Source: Zychaea mexicana (Eukaryota; Mucoromycota; Mucoromycetes; Mucorales; Lichtheimiaceae). From it: 64,000 nt of DNA. The notes under the pieces are model-generated. The model did no database searches, was not told the DNA's origin, and saw only the letters and a list, made by a program, of their open reading frames with translations. Location: contig NW_026516761.1 of the NCBI RefSeq assembly GCF_025766255.1, forward strand, positions 111,638 through 175,637, given 5' to 3'. The translations under genes and the position numbers were made by a program. Positions 35,858 to 47,673 of this stretch are shown here, piece by piece (position 1 is the stretch's first letter; each line of letters begins with the position of its first letter).

Positions 35858-38091
35858 TTTTCCTCAACCATTTAATTTGTTGATTCAGCTGGTTTTCCGT
35901 CCCCATTAATCTTTCACTATGAAATGTTTATTCGATTATACAAAAATACCACTAATACATTATAGCATACCCCATTATCACGCTAACTCTAACAATCGTT
36001 TGAATGCAATAATAGGCTGCTCTTTTAGAATCATTGACTGCTGGTGATTGTTGTATCCATCTATCATTTTTTGGTCTCAGGAAGGAGCTTCAACCAATGG
36101 TCAAATATGTATATATTGTCTTTGCTTCTATCGCGCCTAAATTGCGAAAAGCCCAGATGACAATAGCTATAGCAAGCGCTTTAAGTATATCAATTTATTG
36201 GCACATATGCGTACATGCCATGTCAAGAGCACCCACGTTTTTGAGCATACACAGTATACGCAAAGTACGGCGGCTCCCCTTGTCGATTTCAACCGATTAT
36301 ACAGCATAATCTTTTTCACCTTCCAAACGCTTTTCTTACTAATGATGCAGATAGATGATCAACCTTCGTATTCTACCTATACGAGTTGCGGTTTGCCTCA
36401 GAGCTTTTCCCATATATTTGACTAACAAGCAGAAGCTTTGGTTGGTTTCCTTTTTAGTGAATGCATGATAAAAACAGCAGTACATATAATAGAACCAATG
36501 AAAATTCAACATCGAAGACGATGACAAGATACTGTTTTTGGGAATACTGTTTGTTTGTTTGCATAAAGTGGTTCTTGGATAGAGTGGGCCCCAATTTTTT
36601 GCACGCCCACTTGATGAAATTACATTTTCCTCGCTTCTTGCATTTTGCAGACCAAATAAAGTAGACCTGCGACTTTTTACTGGTGACCAAATTTATGTAT
36701 TGCTTAGACAAGCTCAATATTTCAGAGAGAAAACTATCTGACAGAATGGTTTATAATAGCATTAAAGTAGCTTTCAGGCAGCTTAGAGCAGACTATGAGG
36801 TTTTCTTACAGTTGTTTTCGAATATCCTTGTAGGTCTAGAAATATAAGTCAACAGTTATTCAAGGTGATAGACCCAAGCTCAAAGCCGTCCACTTTTTAT
36901 GATACTGCAAAAAGCGGAGCTTTATTTGCTAACGTCATTAATATACAAAACGTTCGTACTTGGTTTGTTAATATCTAGTTGATTTACAGTAGACCCTCGT
37001 TGATTTCAGCGTAAATTTATATGTATTTTGTGTTAGCGAGGATAGTTTATACTAGACTCCCTGCTGCTTTTCTTGTTAGTATGATAGGTTTAAAAAACTT
37101 TAAAAATAATGAGGATTGCGGGTATGAAATTAGAGTGGGTCGACTATATTTGGGATAAGGCAAGCCTACTGTATCTTTTTGGTTTCGCCGAAAATCTGCT
37201 TATATCAAAGTACAGCTTCTTTTGGTCCAAATCCATACACGTCGTGTTTTTTATTTACCGAACAAACAGTGTTTGATACAAGCAGCAGCAAAGGTAGTAC
37301 CTAAGGCGTTGTGGGATTTTGTTATTTTTCTGGTTCAGGATAAAGCAACTAAAGTAAGGTCATACATAATTGTCACTTGTATATTCCATTATCTAACAGG
37401 AACTCTTTTATCAAGGCCGTTTACTTTTGCAATGCCTTTTTGTTTTTTGAGTTAATGATGTTGGGAGAAGTCCCTTGATCGCTGATATACTCGTGGCGTC
37501 TCTGATTGTCATTTGTTTGTTTCACACAAATACACAGAAAAATGCTTGCTGTTCTTCTATAACATTACTGCAGTTTGGCCCGCATGAACTGTTATGTTCC
37601 ACAGTTTCATACATGTACAAAAGACTAATGTGGTGCGACCTCAATAACTGGAAGTAGCAGACATAGACTTCACCTTCTTCATCTTGTTTCAAACATATGC
37701 AGAGCACGTACGCACATACGCAGCATAAAGTCATCAAGCAAGTTTATAATTTAGATCTACTCCGCTCAAATCTTACAGTACATTCTTTCCCATACAACAA
37801 ATGCTATAGTTTCAGCTAGCAAGCAAAAATTACTATTAACTAGAAGGAAGGTCGGCAAAGCGAATTACGTGCCACCACCACTTTCGTGAAGTAAACAAAT
37901 AAACTTTGACATAGAGACGCAAATACAGTATTCTCTTTCTCTTCCGAAGTAGCGTATACACAAATAAACAAATATCACAAACGGGAAAAGTAATATGCGA
38001 GCCCGGATTTCTTTTCGCCACCATTATCACCCTCATTGACAACTAGTTTCTGTTTTTTCTCTCTTCTTTCTTAGAGAAAACATCACATATC
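35858..38091. other. Long intergenic region
   Basis: About 2.2 kb without a supportable gene. Frames of 60-90 codons exist, but they mostly lack ATG and protein-like composition. It contains the MITE-like element at 36985-37148 and scattered AT-rich runs. Confidence 0.55.
36985..37148. mobile_element. MITE-like element, Tc1/mariner (pogo-type) ends
   Basis: The 164-bp segment starts TACAGTAGACCCTCG and ends GAGTGGGTCGACTATA. Compared as inverted repeats, the outer 26 bp match at 18 positions, and both ends are TA, the target duplicated by Tc1/mariner elements. CAGTAGACCCTCG is a known style of pogo/Tigger terminus. There is no coding capacity, so it would be a decayed non-autonomous copy. 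Confidence 0.5.
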
Positions 38092-39431
38092 ATGCCGTGG
38101 ACACGTCCGGACGAGAAGGAAAAAGCCGTGATTGCTGAACAATATCGCAACGTCATTAACGATGAACGGACATCACTGCTGCCAACAACAAATGTATCTC
38201 TATCAAGCAGCAACAGTGCCTTACTTTCCGTTACTGCTGGTGGTGGTGGTGGTGGCACTCGATCAGAGGCCATTGGCTTGACGATCATGGCATTGTGTGC
38301 CCTCACCTATAGTATTATGAACCTCTTAATCAAATCGACCGGTTCCTTTGTCCCATCGTTCCAAATCGCGTTTGTTGGCTCTGCGGTGGAAACCGTTCTC
38401 AGCCTGGCTACATGTCAATTTCTAAAGATCAATCCGTCGGGACCACGCTGTCAACGCCCTTGGATGATCGTTCGCGGTGTTTCCGGTGCAATCGCCTTGG
38501 CAGCAATTCTCTACAGCATGACTCACATGCCACTTGGTGATGCAACAGGTATTGCTTGTCACCCCATATACACCAGCATATTACCATACTATGAGAACAA
38601 CTAATATTAGCATACCTCATTCGCCATGGTAGACCAAACTCTGATAATTAATATACTATGTACACATGTGTCGTACTATCTGACTTTTCTGTAGTAATCG
38701 TCTATCTGAACCCAGTTTTCACTGCCATCCTCGCTGCCATTATTTTACACGAACCATATCATTGGTTTGAAGGCGTTTCCACTATACTCTGTCTATTGGG
38801 TACGACTCTTGTTACTCAACCGGGATTCTTGTTTGGAGCCGGTAGTCATACTGATGGGAACAACCATGAGGAAACAATCGGTGCAGTTACAGCTCTGGTT
38901 GGCGCTTTTGTCGTTGCAATTGAATATATTGCTGTTCGCAAGGTCGGCGAAGCTGCCCATTTCATGGTGATTGTCGTCTACAGTGCCACCTCAACCTTCT
39001 TGATGAGTATCCCATTATTGTTCACCTTTCAGAAGTTTGTGTGGCCTCAATCGTGGTATCAATACTGCGCTTTATTTATGATTGGTGTGATGCAGTTTGC
39101 TAGCCATTGCTTGATGGGTAAAGGGTATGTTATCATATATGTTTATCTCTATATGTTATCCAGCACTCCTGTTTTATGGTAGAGAATAACTTTTTAGTGC
39201 ACTCTTCCTTTTCCTTTATTTTGGGATGATAGACTGCAATTGGCTCCTGCTGGACCGGCCTCGGTAATGCGTATGAGCGAGGTCGCTTATGCATTTTTGT
39301 TTGGTATGCTGGTATTCAATGAGTACCCCAATCTGGTGACCCTGACCGGTGTAGTTATTATCGTCGTAACGACAAGTGCACTAGCGTGGCGCAAATGGAG
39401 TCGAGCCAACAGTATCGCACGACATGGATAA
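38092..39431 (+). CDS. EamA/DMT-superfamily membrane transporter
   Basis: Three exons (38092-38548, 38695-39124, 39233-39431) join to 361 aa. After a hydrophilic N-terminus with a Gly run (TAGGGGGGTR), about ten hydrophobic segments follow in two EamA-like halves. The first half has EAIGLTIMALCALTYSIMNL and ends VIVYLNPVFTAILAAIILHE; the second has AVTALVGAFVVAIEYIAVRK and ends MRMSEVAYAFLFGMLVFNEY followed by LTGVVIIVVT. The 'Y-N-P/V-F ... E-x-x' at the end of the first half and 'E-V-A-Y' at the end of the second are usual for SLC35G/EamA drug/metabolite transporters. Substrate unknown; probably plasma or internal membrane. Confidence 0.88.
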
Positions 39432-39977
39432 AACTATAATTCTTTCCCTCACTGAGAATCGAAATGCCTTCCTGTTCTGGCCTTGTGGCTAATAGCTGAA
39501 TTACGTGTACTATAAACTTCTTCATTCACTACCATTACCTCTCATTGTATTTCCCATAACATGTGGTAGTAGCATAAAATAAAGCTGCAAAATGGCAGCA
39601 GTAAAAACCACGCTGTTGTGTCTCATATCAATTGATGATCTTCTGGCTTGAAGATTGTCCCATGGTGGGTGCAGTATGCATTTGTTGTCTATGAAAATGT
39701 AGTAGTAATACAATCAATATTTATACAGCAAAATCGTGCACGAAGAAGCTCACATTATCAGCAGACTTAAAGATTGACATATATCTACAGTAGATATTGA
39801 GCTTTACTGCTTATACTATGCGGATAGAATGGTGGCAGTATCCATGTCTCCACTGTATCGCCAAACATAAGGAACGCACACACTCAATTTGCAGCGACGG
39901 CATTTCAACCATTTTCTCCCAGTGCGGAAAGCCCTACACTTTTCTTTCACCTCTTTAACGCATACACATATACAGCC
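39432..39977. other. Intergenic, EamA gene / MED7
   Basis: Holds the 3' end of the transporter gene and the MED7 promoter region. A small palindrome, atatctacagtagatat, sits near 39781. No gene is seen. Confidence 0.6.
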
Positions 39978-41107
39978 ATGAGCGAACAGCAAACGACAGG
40001 AAGCGCGTGGCCGGACCCACCTTACTTATATAAACGATACACAAAAGAGAACTTGGAGAAATTACAACAAGCAAAAAAGACTGGCGAGTTTCCAGAAACT
40101 CCCATTAGTCAATCACCACCAGCTCCCGATTTCCTGCTACAATCTCTCGAACCACCTGCACCACCCACCGACTCTTATACCATTTTCGATCAACGATGGC
40201 AGGTCCACGAACAATTACAACCATTGAGTGAACTCGGTGTCAAACAATTATTCCCTTCAGGATCCATCGGTAAAATCCAAACACGATCGTGTTGACGTTC
40301 TCTATTTTAATATTACATACACGGCACTATGGTATATACGCAAAGCTAACAACAACTTAATACAACGGCTTCTATTAAATACTGTACAAAGATCGTATTC
40401 AGGAACTTAAAAAGTTGAACCGTACATTGATTGTACAGTTTCTTGATTTACTCGATGTCCTTGTCAAAGATCCGGAGCAGGTAAGCTAATCTAAAAGACG
40501 TAACTTCTTGCTTGAAAAACGTTTGCTAAACATGCAGTAATCTCTTGTAGTATGGCGAACGGATAGAAAACATTAGTACAATATTCATCAACATGCATCA
40601 TATCCTCAACGAATACCGACCTCATCAAGTACAGCATTTGTTCCTTTAAGTGGATGAAGACGGAGGGTTGCTATTTGAAGCCACTGTTATTTAACGCGCA
40701 CAATAACTTGCTGTTTCTCTTAGGCACGAGAAACGTTACGTCTACTCATGGAAAATCAAATAGCAAAGAAAAAACGATTGGCAGCCGAATTACGAAGGTA
40801 AAAACGTGTTGATGACGGCACTTTGTGGAGAAGTGCATCAGCAATTTGTAATACTGATTCATGCCATTGCTACGCCATATCTTATAGTAGAAGCAAAGAA
40901 ACGCTACAAATGCTGCAAACTTTTGGTGCAGAAACAACAAAGCCATTATTGGAAGCGGATCGGAAGGACTCGATTATGGATATGATGGATATCAAGGAGG
41001 AGCCAGATGATAAGAAAGATATTGTGATGGAAGAGCCAGAGAAAAACGACACGGAAGCAGAACGACTGCGTGAAAATCTAGTATCCTTAATTGATAACAT
41101 TGTATAA
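39978..41107 (+). CDS. MED7: Mediator complex subunit 7
   Basis: MED7 forms the conserved MED7-MED21 hinge in the middle module of Mediator, which links activators to RNA polymerase II in the nucleus. Five exons (39978-40269, 40392-40480, 40551-40628, 40724-40797, 40888-41107) give 249 aa; an alternative acceptor at 40885 would add one residue. Diagnostic stretches are WPDPPYLYKRYTKENLEKL at the N-terminus, then KKLNRTLIVQFLDLLDVLVK and HHILNEYRPHQARETLRLLM, as in other MED7 proteins. An acidic tail with KEEPDD follows. Length is near the family's. The downstream AFG2 start is only 79 bp away on the same strand. Confidence 0.95.
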
Positions 41108-41186
41108 ACCATTCTAGCATAATTGGAGCGTGTGCAATTTCTCCTATTTGTGTCAGCGCTACGCGCGCATTATTTTTAATTATCCA

Positions 41187-44100
41187 ATGCTTGTCATTCC
41201 GACCCACTTCAACAAAACTGCTACAGCACAGATCTCGTACCAACGGCTACGAAAACTCGGCCTAACTGCAGGCGATTGGGTCAAGATCAGTGATCAGCGA
41301 TCCAACGTATGATTTGGTTTTGGTGCTTCATAGCGATCTCTTGTAAACAATTACTTGATCAAAAATGTGATTAACGATTAAAAACAAATCTTAGTTATCG
41401 TACTATGGTTGCGTGTGGCCCACCCACATGCCTGACGATCAGATTTTCATTGACGATTTTGTTCAATTTCAGTTGAACGTCAACAGTGGTCCAGTGATCG
41501 AACCAGTAGACAGGGTACGAATCGCGATCGAAGCAGAGGTCCAGGTCACTGTGCTGGAAAAGGAAAACGCGGATGCCCAAAAACGTGATATTGGTTTCGT
41601 GTATGACCAAGGCACCGATATCCAAAAGCTCGAGGTAAATGCACGAAGTCCATTGAAGTTATATGCATGTTGTTAGGTAAACTAAGAAGCTGTCATGGAA
41701 ATCAAACGCGTACACGTATATTTAGGCCGTACGTAATTTTGTGGATGGAATGCTGGTTCATCCTTCTGCTGTTCTATCACATCCGCCGTCTTCGGTCTTG
41801 CTTGTGAAAGTGAGTAGATGTATAAGGGTCGAAGGATGGAAAGCTGCTAATCTCAAACTTGCGTTCTTAAACTCACCGTGCGAAATGGGCATCTATTTTC
41901 GTGTATTTTTTATAAAAGATATTATCAACATACCCAAAGGACGTACCTGTTCTATTATCCGGTGCCACACGATTAACGATTGCTACAGATAAGAAAGAAG
42001 AGGCAACTGAATCTGACATACAAGACTTAGCGGCATCTATCGAGAATTTATCGCTTGTTAAGAACAACAAAAAGATTGGTGGTTCCGGTGATCGACCAGA
42101 AGGACTCGAAAAAGCATATGACAAGCTGCTGGAGATCGTTAGCTATCCATTGTTGTATAAGGAATGGATCGATCAGATCGGTATTGAATGTCCAAAAGGG
42201 ATTTTGCTCCATGGTCCTCCGGGTTGTGGTAAAACGTTCCTAGTCTCGTCCATTGCGCGAGCATGCAATGCCGAACTGTTCAGCCTGTCAGGATCCGAAG
42301 TGTATGGTGCATATATGGGTGAGAGTGAAGAGAAATTGCGAGCCAAATTTAAGCAAGCACAAGAAGCAGCCGTGATGAAGGATGCGCCGGTTATTTTATT
42401 CATGGATGAAATTGTAATATATCCTTATGCACCCATCTCCCTACTGCAGTCTCACTAACCTTATAGCTATATCTTTTGGTGATTGTTTTAAAAGGATGCA
42501 CTATCACCACACCGTGATCGCGCTCAATCTCACGAAAATAGAGTTGTTGCTCAACTGCTGACGTTGATGGATGGCATGGAATCACGAGGGAGACTTATCA
42601 TTGTTGGAGCAACAAATCGACCAAATGCTATTGATCCTGCCCTGAGACGCCCTGGAAGGTAAAGTGAATACTACTATATCTTGATTCTATGTAAGGATAG
42701 TAACTAACTGTTCGCTAGATTCGATCGCGAGATCTCAATCGATGCTCCCGATACCGAAACACGTAAAGCACTGTTTTATACGCAGTTATCGACTATGCCA
42801 CTAGAAAACGATATAAGTGCAGGTATGATATCTTTTGAGGGTTTCAATATATATTACTGGTGTAATCACAGTGCTCATCTGTTAATCGATGGAAAATACA
42901 TGTGTTATAGAGTCGCTTGCTTCTATTACGAACGGTTACGTTGCTGCTGATATCACAGCGCTTTGTCGTGAAGCAGCAATGCATGCAGTTGAGCGGGCAA
43001 GTCATACATCGTCTTCCTCTCCGTAAGTTGCTCAAAAAGAGGCTTCCTTCTTTTAATGAACGAGATGCTAGGGTATCGTTAACATGAGATGATATAACAG
43101 GGATTTGAAGGTGAATCTTGGCGACTTCAAAGCAGCGTTGGGTGTTGTACGACCGTCTATGCAACGGGGTTTCCAAGTCCAAGTTGAGAAATCAAATTGG
43201 CAGGATGTGGGCGGATTGGCAGACGTTAAAAAGGTAAAACAGGAATATGAGTGACCTTGAAAGACTATACTCATATATAAACCAAAAAAATACTTTATAA
43301 TAGCAACTCAAGCAAGCGGTTGAGTGGCCTATTAAGCACAAGGACAGTTTTCTCCGGCTAGGATTGAAACCACCACGTGGTATCTTACTCTATGGTCCTC
43401 CAGGATGCAGTAAAACAACATTAGTCAAGGTATGCGGTAGACTGCAGGCAATGAGATAGAAAAAAATCGCTGATGATCAATGGACGTATAATAGGTGATT
43501 GCATCTTCGTCTGGGGCAGCTTTCCTATCCATCAACGGAGCACAACTTTATTCGCCCTATGTGGGTGATTCCGAAAAAGTTGGTAAGTTAGTGAAAAGAA
43601 AAAGTAATACATTATACTAATTGCAATTTCTATTCCCAGTACGCACTACTTTCCAAAAAGCAAGAGCATCGGCACCAGCTATTATCTTTCTGGATGAAAC
43701 AGAGGCCATTGTAGGGAAGCGGAATATGGGCAGTGGCGGATCAAATAGTGGTGACAGTGTGCAAGAACGAGTTTTGTCGACACTTTTAAACGAGATGGAC
43801 GGCGTAGAGACTGCTGAATCTGTTCTCGTAGTGGTAAGCCTCCATTTTTTCAGTATCGCTCAGGGAAGATTTATTGCTCAATTCCAATATAAACCTAAAT
43901 TCTACACATTATAATAGGGTGCTACCAACCGACCCGATATGCTAGATGCAGCTTTGCTACGACCAGGGCGATTCGATCGGCTTGTCTATGTTCCGCCACC
44001 AGACGAAGAAGCGCGTGCCGAGATTCTCAAAATCCACACTCGGAAGACACCTCTAAGTCACAGCGTTGATCTTAGCAGTATCGCAAAACGAGTAAGCATC

Positions 44101-44349
44101 TTGGTTGTAAGCGAGAAGGGGAACGAAGTACTTGTACTGAATCACTTTCTTTTGACATATTTCTAGACCAACATGTACACTGGTGCTGATTTACAAAATG
44201 TATGCCGAGAAGCTGCCATGATGGCACTACGGGATATGCACTCGGCGGATGAAGTTGAAATGATCCACTTTGAAAAAGCACTTGGCACGATACCTCCATC
44301 AATAACACCATCCATACTTGAAACATATAATAAACCAGCAGCAAGGTGA
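41187..44349 (+). CDS. AFG2: AFG2/SPATA5-type tandem AAA+ ATPase
   Basis: AFG2 (Drg1) is a cytosolic hexameric ATPase that strips recycling factors such as Rlp24 from late pre-60S ribosomes. Thirteen exons (41187-41306, 41395-41634, 41726-41809, 41919-42413, 42495-42658, 42719-42822, 42911-43022, 43101-43233, 43304-43429, 43495-43582, 43640-43833, 43918-44091, 44167-44349) join in frame to 738 aa. D1 has Walker A GPPGCGKT (about 247) and LFMDEIDAL. D2 has GPPGCSKT (about 515), whose Ser is characteristic of AFG2, and [14 protein letters not shown], plus [18 protein letters not shown]. The N-domain reads [20 protein letters not shown]. Two acceptors (aaaag at 41918 and 42494) are weak, but the frame and homology need them. 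Confidence 0.93.
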
Positions 44350-44380
44350 TTTTTATTGCCATCACTGTCTATGAATTGCT

Positions 44381-47135
44381 TTATTCTTCATCTTTTACGC
44401 GTCGTTTTTTCTTCTTTTTACCATTCTCCTCTTCATCCTTCGTACCCTTCTCTTTTTCTTTCTTTTTGCTCTTGCTCTTGCTCTTGGACTTTTTGGCCTT
44501 ATTCTCCTGCAATTCTTTCTCTTGCTCCTCTTGGATCTTCAGCTCCCGTCTAACCTTCTTCGCCTTTAAACGTTGGCCTCTCGTCCGGATCCCTGGACCA
44601 AGATCCTCGTCACCTTCGCTTTCGTCCTCAATCCGCTGTTGTTCGGCCGTCTCGACATCATCCACCACTTCTTCTTCTATCTTGACCTCGACCGTTTCGC
44701 CATCTGCACCTTTCTCGACCTTGCGCTTCTTGACTTTCTTTTTCACAACTTTGGCAGTAGCTGTGGGGACCCATACATCGTCATCCACAGGGTATAAATC
44801 ATATAGCTTATATAGTTGGAACACAGCTTGCTCTATACATAGTATATAAGAAATACCGATATTTATGAGATATGAGCATATATGTAAAGAAAATGCATTC
44901 TTCTTACCCTTATCTTTTGCTTCAATCATTAAATCGACATCATCTCCAGAGGGCGGTAAAACCTATGACACCAGATACAACATTGATTAAAAATTGCTGT
45001 AAAGGGAGAGGAACGCCTGTACGGAGCAAATTCTATATTTTGCTTACTTTGACTCTATAATGATCGCGGTACACAGTGTGGGTCATTAATTTCCGGTTGT
45101 GCCATGTCACTACAACTCATACTCCACTATTGTATACCTGTCACTATGAGCTCGTCGCTCAACTGCAGATACCGCGCCTGGTCTTGACTCGGAATAATGT
45201 TGCTATTATATAAGAAATAAACATAATTAAACTCTATCATAGCTCAACAAAGATAACACTCTGTAAATTACCTTGGGCTTCAATCCACGTCCTGTCCAAG
45301 TTTGATTTATTGCCGGAACAAGGTCCAATAAGTTGCCTATTTCTCCGGGATTTATACTATAGATTTTCATCGCAGTGAGATTCTTGGTCATACACAATTC
45401 AACTGTTTCTTCATACAAACCTATGATGATGCCTTGATGAAACAAATATATACCGACAAATTAGTACACATGTCTGAACATAGAAATGAAAGATAGAATG
45501 TGAGCTTATCAAAGCAAACAAGAAAGAGTTTTGACGTACCAATCAAGGACAAGAGGAACATTTAGCCTTTGGCACACTGGAAGTATATCACTGACTGAAT
45601 AACAAAGTTCATCATTTTCGATGACCTACGTCCCATATTAAAAGAACTCAAGGTTAATAACTAGCATCTATTTTTCAACCATTTAAAACCTCTCATTCAT
45701 CGTGTTTGCTCACAAGTCTACGAGTTATGGGCTCTGGCAATTTCCGATATGTTTCTTCAAATCTCTATGAGGTAAAAAAAAAATTAGAATGGATAAGTTC
45801 TTTAAGTCTGCTATGGACAGCACAAGTACATGTACACCCTGTTAATGATACGTACCGCTATTGTAGCTGGTTTATCACCTGGTAAAAGATTACGCTTAGT
45901 AGGTATTCAATATGAAATGCCTATCACAGGCACTTTCCTGCTTCGTTCAAAATACACATTTACTTACCATAGACACCACCCATGTGTCTATAAATTTGGA
46001 TAGAATTCCCGTTAGAGAAAAACTTTAAACAAGTACCAGTAATCAGTTATAATATAAAAATGAGTCGTACATGATCATAATCGAATCAGGAGGCAGGCCC
46101 ATCAAATCCAGCATCGAAGCATGGTCTATGTAGTGGCAATGCAGACAAAACATGTTTTAATGCCTATTATCAAACAAAACAGAACGCAACTCTCACTTAC
46201 AGCTCAAATCTTTGATCGTCCTGTCGACAACACCTGGATTGGGTGATCCCAACTGATTATATTGGCCTGGATGGCTTGTCTTGATTTCACAAAAAAAATA
46301 GGTGGCTTTGTTAGCGTCTCAGTGTATCGTTTGATATGTAGAGGAGTACTATAATCATCAGTATTACCAGACGATGGCCGTACTTGGCGGACAGTTTTCC
46401 GACTTTCTTAAGCTCGTCCTTTGCATAATCCAAGGAATATCTTCACACGTGCACCGGCACCGAAACAGAAAGATTGATAAGTCATCAACAAAAAACAAAA
46501 ATCCAAAGTAAATCTCTTACCCAACGGTATCATGGCTCGCAAATGGAAACATATCGCTCGAGATCCGCATAAATTTGATTCCATGGGCTATCAAAAAATT
46601 TAGTTCTGAGTAATGCCTACGCAGCAGGGTTGTTCTTTTTTTCTAAAGTAGCATGACGCACCTTCGTTCCATTCTATCAAAGTAATAAGATCTTGTACAT
46701 TCTGCAAAGCGAGTTCTTTGACAAATTCTATGCCCTTCTGCCGGATTGTGTCCAATCGACAAGTGCGCGAGCAAAATACAGGAGGTTTCTGATGCCTCAG
46801 AATCGTATTCAAACACCTTTGAATTGTCAATGCATGAATGACGAGGCACACGTCAGTAAACCACTTGTAGGAAATAGAAACAAACAAGGCAAAACTTACG
46901 CATAACCCAAACGGCCTTTATAGTTGCGAGGATCAGGATGAACATAGCGTTGGTCTAACACAACACTATCTGTAGCAATGGCAGCTGCTTCGATGATTTT
47001 TTCTTCGATCTGTTGCTCTTCTTCGACGGTTGCAGTTGTTGCAATATTTTTTGCAGGCATTGAAAAGCGAAGTGAAGGCAAAGAAGCAAAAGGAAGAAAT
47101 GGCAGTTTTTTGGCAGAAAGCAAATGTCGCAGCAT
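44381..47135 (-). CDS. UVE1: UV-damage endonuclease UVE1 with microexons
   Basis: UVE1 nicks DNA 5' of UV photoproducts and starts the alternative excision repair pathway. Sixteen exons on the minus strand (47135-46900, 46816-46662, 46587-46521, 46440-46368, 46279-46201, 46125-46071, 45987-45968, 45878-45856, 45764-45714, 45625-45540, 45432-45421, 45356-45272, 45202-45138, 45054-45048, 44962-44908, 44832-44381) join to 506 aa. Family blocks: GRLGYACLNTILR, IEWNEAHGIKFMRISSDMFP, HPGQYNQLGSPNP, MIIHMGGVYGDK, LVLDWHHHS, KQHYSES, ERRAHSD, DLMIEAKDKEQAVFQLY; most metal ligands (His, Glu, Asp) are visible. Exons of 20, 12 and 7 nt are needed for these blocks. The first 40 residues resemble a mitochondrial presequence; the Lys-rich C-terminal 130 residues could hold nuclear signals. 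Confidence 0.93.
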
Positions 47136-47673
47136 TTAAAAAGGCAAAAGAGAGAAAAGAGAAAAAAAGTAAGCTCCGCTGATCGGGCGATCCTGTAGAC
47201 TCTCGATTTCGTTCCACCAAACAAAACTCTTGTGTGACCGCCCGCCGGAACTGGTCGGTCCGAAAACCATCCCCCTTGTCAAACTCGAACATAGCCACCT
47301 TAAATCAAGCATACTTTTATTGCAAATATTAAAAAGACATGGCCATGCACTGTCTAAGGACGAGCGACCTTCCTTTCTACAACGCCTTGATCTATGCTTC
47401 ATCGGCGATAGCATGCTATGCACATCATCATCATCCAAAGTTTAAGCACTTTTCCCAAGTGGACGATCCACAGCAACTAGAACTCACACAAGAATTGTTT
47501 CATTAAAAAAATTTATCTCATGATATCTATTATTAATATGTATTCTTATAAGCTATCTTAGGATTAATCTTGCTTCTCACTTTAGCCCACAGCAGCATCC
47601 CAGCCTACTATATACCACTCACCTAGATTACTATGACCGGTACCGCCAATGACTTCATTGATAAAAATCCATT
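47136..47673. other. UVE1 upstream region
   Basis: A minus-strand frame (47438 to about 47136) and overlapping frames are open, but none shows family features. It is probably the UVE1 5' untranslated region and promoter. Confidence 0.4.

Noticed and set aside
44346..44849. 167-codon plus-strand Ser/Phe/Leu-rich frame opposite the UVE1 tail
   Set aside because: Antisense of the Lys/Glu-rich UVE1 C-terminus; no ATG-based gene model.
24039..47135. Functional 'genome-stability cluster' of SMC2, MRE11 and UVE1
   Set aside because: They lie on different strands with unrelated genes in between and no shared promoters; chance neighbourhood is sufficient.
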